From Vitellaria paradoxa (taxonomy: Eukaryota; Streptophyta; Magnoliopsida; Ericales; Sapotaceae), in assembly GCA_019916065.1 (NCBI GenBank), contig CM034240.1, forward strand, positions 44,528,026 through 44,592,025: DNA of 64,000 bases. Direction: 5' to 3'. Shown here one piece after another: positions 61,642-64,000 of this stretch. The notes under the pieces are model-generated. The model was given only the letters and a program-made list of their open reading frames with translations, was not told the origin of the DNA and searched no databases. A program made the position numbers and the translations under genes. Each line of letters starts with the position of its first letter. Position 1 is the stretch's first letter.

Positions 61642-64000
61642 ATAGTGGTTTCGTTTGTTATTGCCATGGATGTCATAAATGGGGATGTTAGGGAAGAGAC
61701 TGCAAATGGTATTCTTGAAATATTGTTTAAACAATTGATATACTTTGAAGTCATTACAATGCTTTGTATCATTACTTCACACCTCCCCAGTGACAGCGCA
61801 AACTTCATTTTGGTAGCTTTCAAAGTTGGCATTTGACCTTGACAGTGTTAATTGACACTCATCTTAAACTGTGGAACTTCAAAGCCAGTGTGGTTGAAGT
61901 AACTAGGTTCTGCTCAAGCAAGGAAATTGAATTACTATTATTGTTATGTTTGTGTGTGAGTAGGGACGGAGCTACAACTTGGCAGTGGGGGCCACACGGC
62001 AAAAATTACTATAGATGTTCTATATTTTGTAGTTCAAAAATTTTAAATATAGGTAATTGGCTGCCGCGTCTATCACAATTTATGTAGCTACTGTATTTTT
62101 GATAGGTTTAGATATTTTGAACCCTCTCATCTAATATTTCTGGTTCTGTCCTTTTCTCTGTGTGTGTGTGTGGAGAGAGAGAGAGAGAGAGAGAGAGAAC
62201 ATGCCTCATATAATGGGTGAATAAGATGGAATAAAAGATGCAGTTGCTTTGTCCTTTCAATTTCATGCTGCCAGATTATAAATTGTTAAGATGTTTTATT
62301 ATGCATGGTTCCCAGCTTGGTCTAGAAAAGTTAACATGAAGAAATTTTTCACTGTTTGTTGCTGATTAATAAATATAACACAATGTAGTATTCCTGGAGT
62401 GCTTTGGCGTGACCTAGTGAAGTAGTGCCATTGCCTTAATTTTAGGATCATTGCTGCTATTTTGTTTTCTTCATTTGTTTATGTAAGAGAGTTGTATATT
62501 ACAAAATATAATTATCGTTGTTATGACAATTAGACATGCAGGTGTCATGGAATCCCGTTAGATGATGCATTTGGAAAACAATGCAATCGGTCTTCTTCTT
62601 GCCCGGTTACAGGCAATGATCTGGAAGCATTTGATTTGATTGAAAATTCTGTGAAGGTTGGAGAACAAACAATTCTTTTTCTTCCCTCATTCCAGAACTG
62701 CATGAAGCTCCAACGCCTTTCTATGCCAATTGACCTGAATGTTATTGAAAGGACTAACTTAGGGTCCCTGAGTGAAGGTAGATCCGAAGCATGAAACAAC
62801 TCCATACCCCCAAACCCTGTTGGTGCAGAAAATATGGTTAAACTATTGAGCAAGTTAAACTTTCTTACGAGGAACTACTGTTTTGTGTATCATGGGGACT
62901 CTAAATAATTCTGCATTATACGTAGTGCTGAAATTATTTAGAATGCTTATGCACTAATACTTTACCTGAAGAGTACTATATTGTGACTTTAATGCCATGA
63001 CCTGCACATCTTATAATCTAATCACGCCTTATTTTAGAGCTTGCACATACCCCTCTTGTGAAATAAAAGTCCCAGTGAAAAACCGTGGCTAAAACTAACA
63101 TTTATAACATGTTTGGTGAGGGGAAGGGAGAGAGGAAAGAGGTTGAGGGTATAGGGGGAGTGAATTTATTTCCCTTGGTTGCTAAGGAGGAATGGAGGAT
63201 TGTAGAAAGGAAAGGAAACGATGGACCAGACTCTTTCTTCCCAGGCCCACAAGATTTCCTTCCCAAAAGTGGGAGGAGTGAGTTGGCTAATTTTTACAAA
63301 GTGAGGGTACGAGCATATAAGGTGATAAATAATCTTTTTCTCTCTCTCTTTTTTCTCCATCCTGCCAAACAAGGGGGAAACCAAAACCCTTTCCAGAGGG
63401 ATATGCTTGATTCCCCTCCATTCTATTGTCCTTCCATCCAACAAGATATAGAATTACTATAGTTTACCCATTAAAGGGGAAAAAAATTTTACTTTCTGTT
63501 ATAATTTTATTAGTTTAGGCTCTCAAAATTCTTTCGCCGCCTGCTTTACAATTTGGTGCGACTTGAAGGGAATGCCTTCGTGTGGATTTTATGCGTGGCT
63601 TCATAGAAGTCCTTCTGTTGGGTTTATTAGAATTGCCTTTGTCTTTTTGTTAATAATTTAAAAGTTGGATTTTTGATGAGTCTCATTGTCAGTCAAACTG
63701 CAAACAATTCCTGAACATGTCAGAGCCATCAGGTGCATGATATTGTAGCACCAGGAAATAATTGCCACTCCAGTTTTACCCACTATTTTTTTTTTTTTTC
63801 TATTGGGTTTCAAAATCCAAGTTACGTGGTCATGATCTGTTTTGTCCACCATTTGATTTTATGAAGTTAAAGACTCGCAGTACATTATTTCAACTTTCCT
63901 CTCACCAATAATGTGGTACACATCTATTACCAACTCTTTATCCTTTTTGGTTTTCAAACAGGGGTTATTTTAGGGACTTTCTATATTGTAACGCCATCAA
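61642..64000 (+). pseudogene. Partial duplicate of the unnamed gene (intron 6 to exon 8)
   Basis: Starts abruptly at the base matching 41398 in intron 6 and stays collinear with 41398-43824 to the window end, with small indels (net about 68 bases shorter). Exon 7 is complete at 62542-62777, in frame, with a donor and acceptor; its peptide differs slightly from the original (LQRLSM for LQHVSM). Exon 8 begins near 63962 and leaves the window. Exons 1-6 are absent between the breakpoint and 54.3 kb, so this copy lacks the promoter and N-terminus. It may be a dead fragment or the tail of a rearranged gene. Confidence 0.85.

Overview
The window is nuclear DNA of a flowering plant, most probably a eudicot. 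The basis is a very AT-rich intergenic background, GT-AG introns of 0.1-2 kb, plant-type genes (RBOH NADPH oxidase, germin-like protein, Tudor-SN, plant-type amidase) and many short DNA transposons. No operon-like, plastid or bacterial signal is visible. I could not identify the species.

Layout, left to right. 0-2.6 kb: the 5' end of a Tudor-SN gene on the minus strand; it runs off the left edge. 2.7-9.2 kb: transposons, including two abutting MITEs, a nested MITE, a 2.6-kb Mutator-like element packed with a 146-bp hairpin minisatellite, and a tRNA-derived SINE. 9.75-11.4 kb: a mosaic of relics (a copy of the amidase 3' flank, a copy of the DEN1 3' end, two V-ATPase subunit A exons). 12.5-15.4 kb: a NEDD8 protease gene (DEN1 type). 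17.7-25.8 kb: a 12-exon amidase-signature gene whose exons join to 623 codons in frame, with a hAT-like insertion in its last intron. 26.2-28.9 kb: two more copies of the Mutator-like element side by side, then a MITE. 30.8-32.6 kb: a decayed LINE. 33.9-35.8 kb: hAT-like relics. 37.0-37.7 kb: a germin-like gene broken by six single-base indels. 39.4-46.5 kb: a 12-exon plus-strand gene for a protein of about 650 residues that I cannot name. 47.3-54.2 kb: a convergent RBOH gene, 12 exons joining to 903 codons. 54.3-61.6 kb: gene-free, with a large fold-back element and two copies of a GGCCCCGTTTGG MITE. 61.6 kb to the end: a partial duplicate of the unnamed gene (intron 6, exon 7, intron 7, start of exon 8) that runs off the right edge.

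The genes are independent housekeeping or signalling units, not a pathway cluster. The most unusual items are the minisatellite-bearing Mutator-like family with 9-bp target duplications, a 15-residue in-frame tandem duplication just before the fifth membrane helix of the RBOH, the unnamed gene with a one-base break in exon 1 and its partial duplicate, and the gene-fragment mosaic at 9.75-11.4 kb. Exons were joined by eye from splice signals, frame continuity and remembered family conservation; no alignment program was run.
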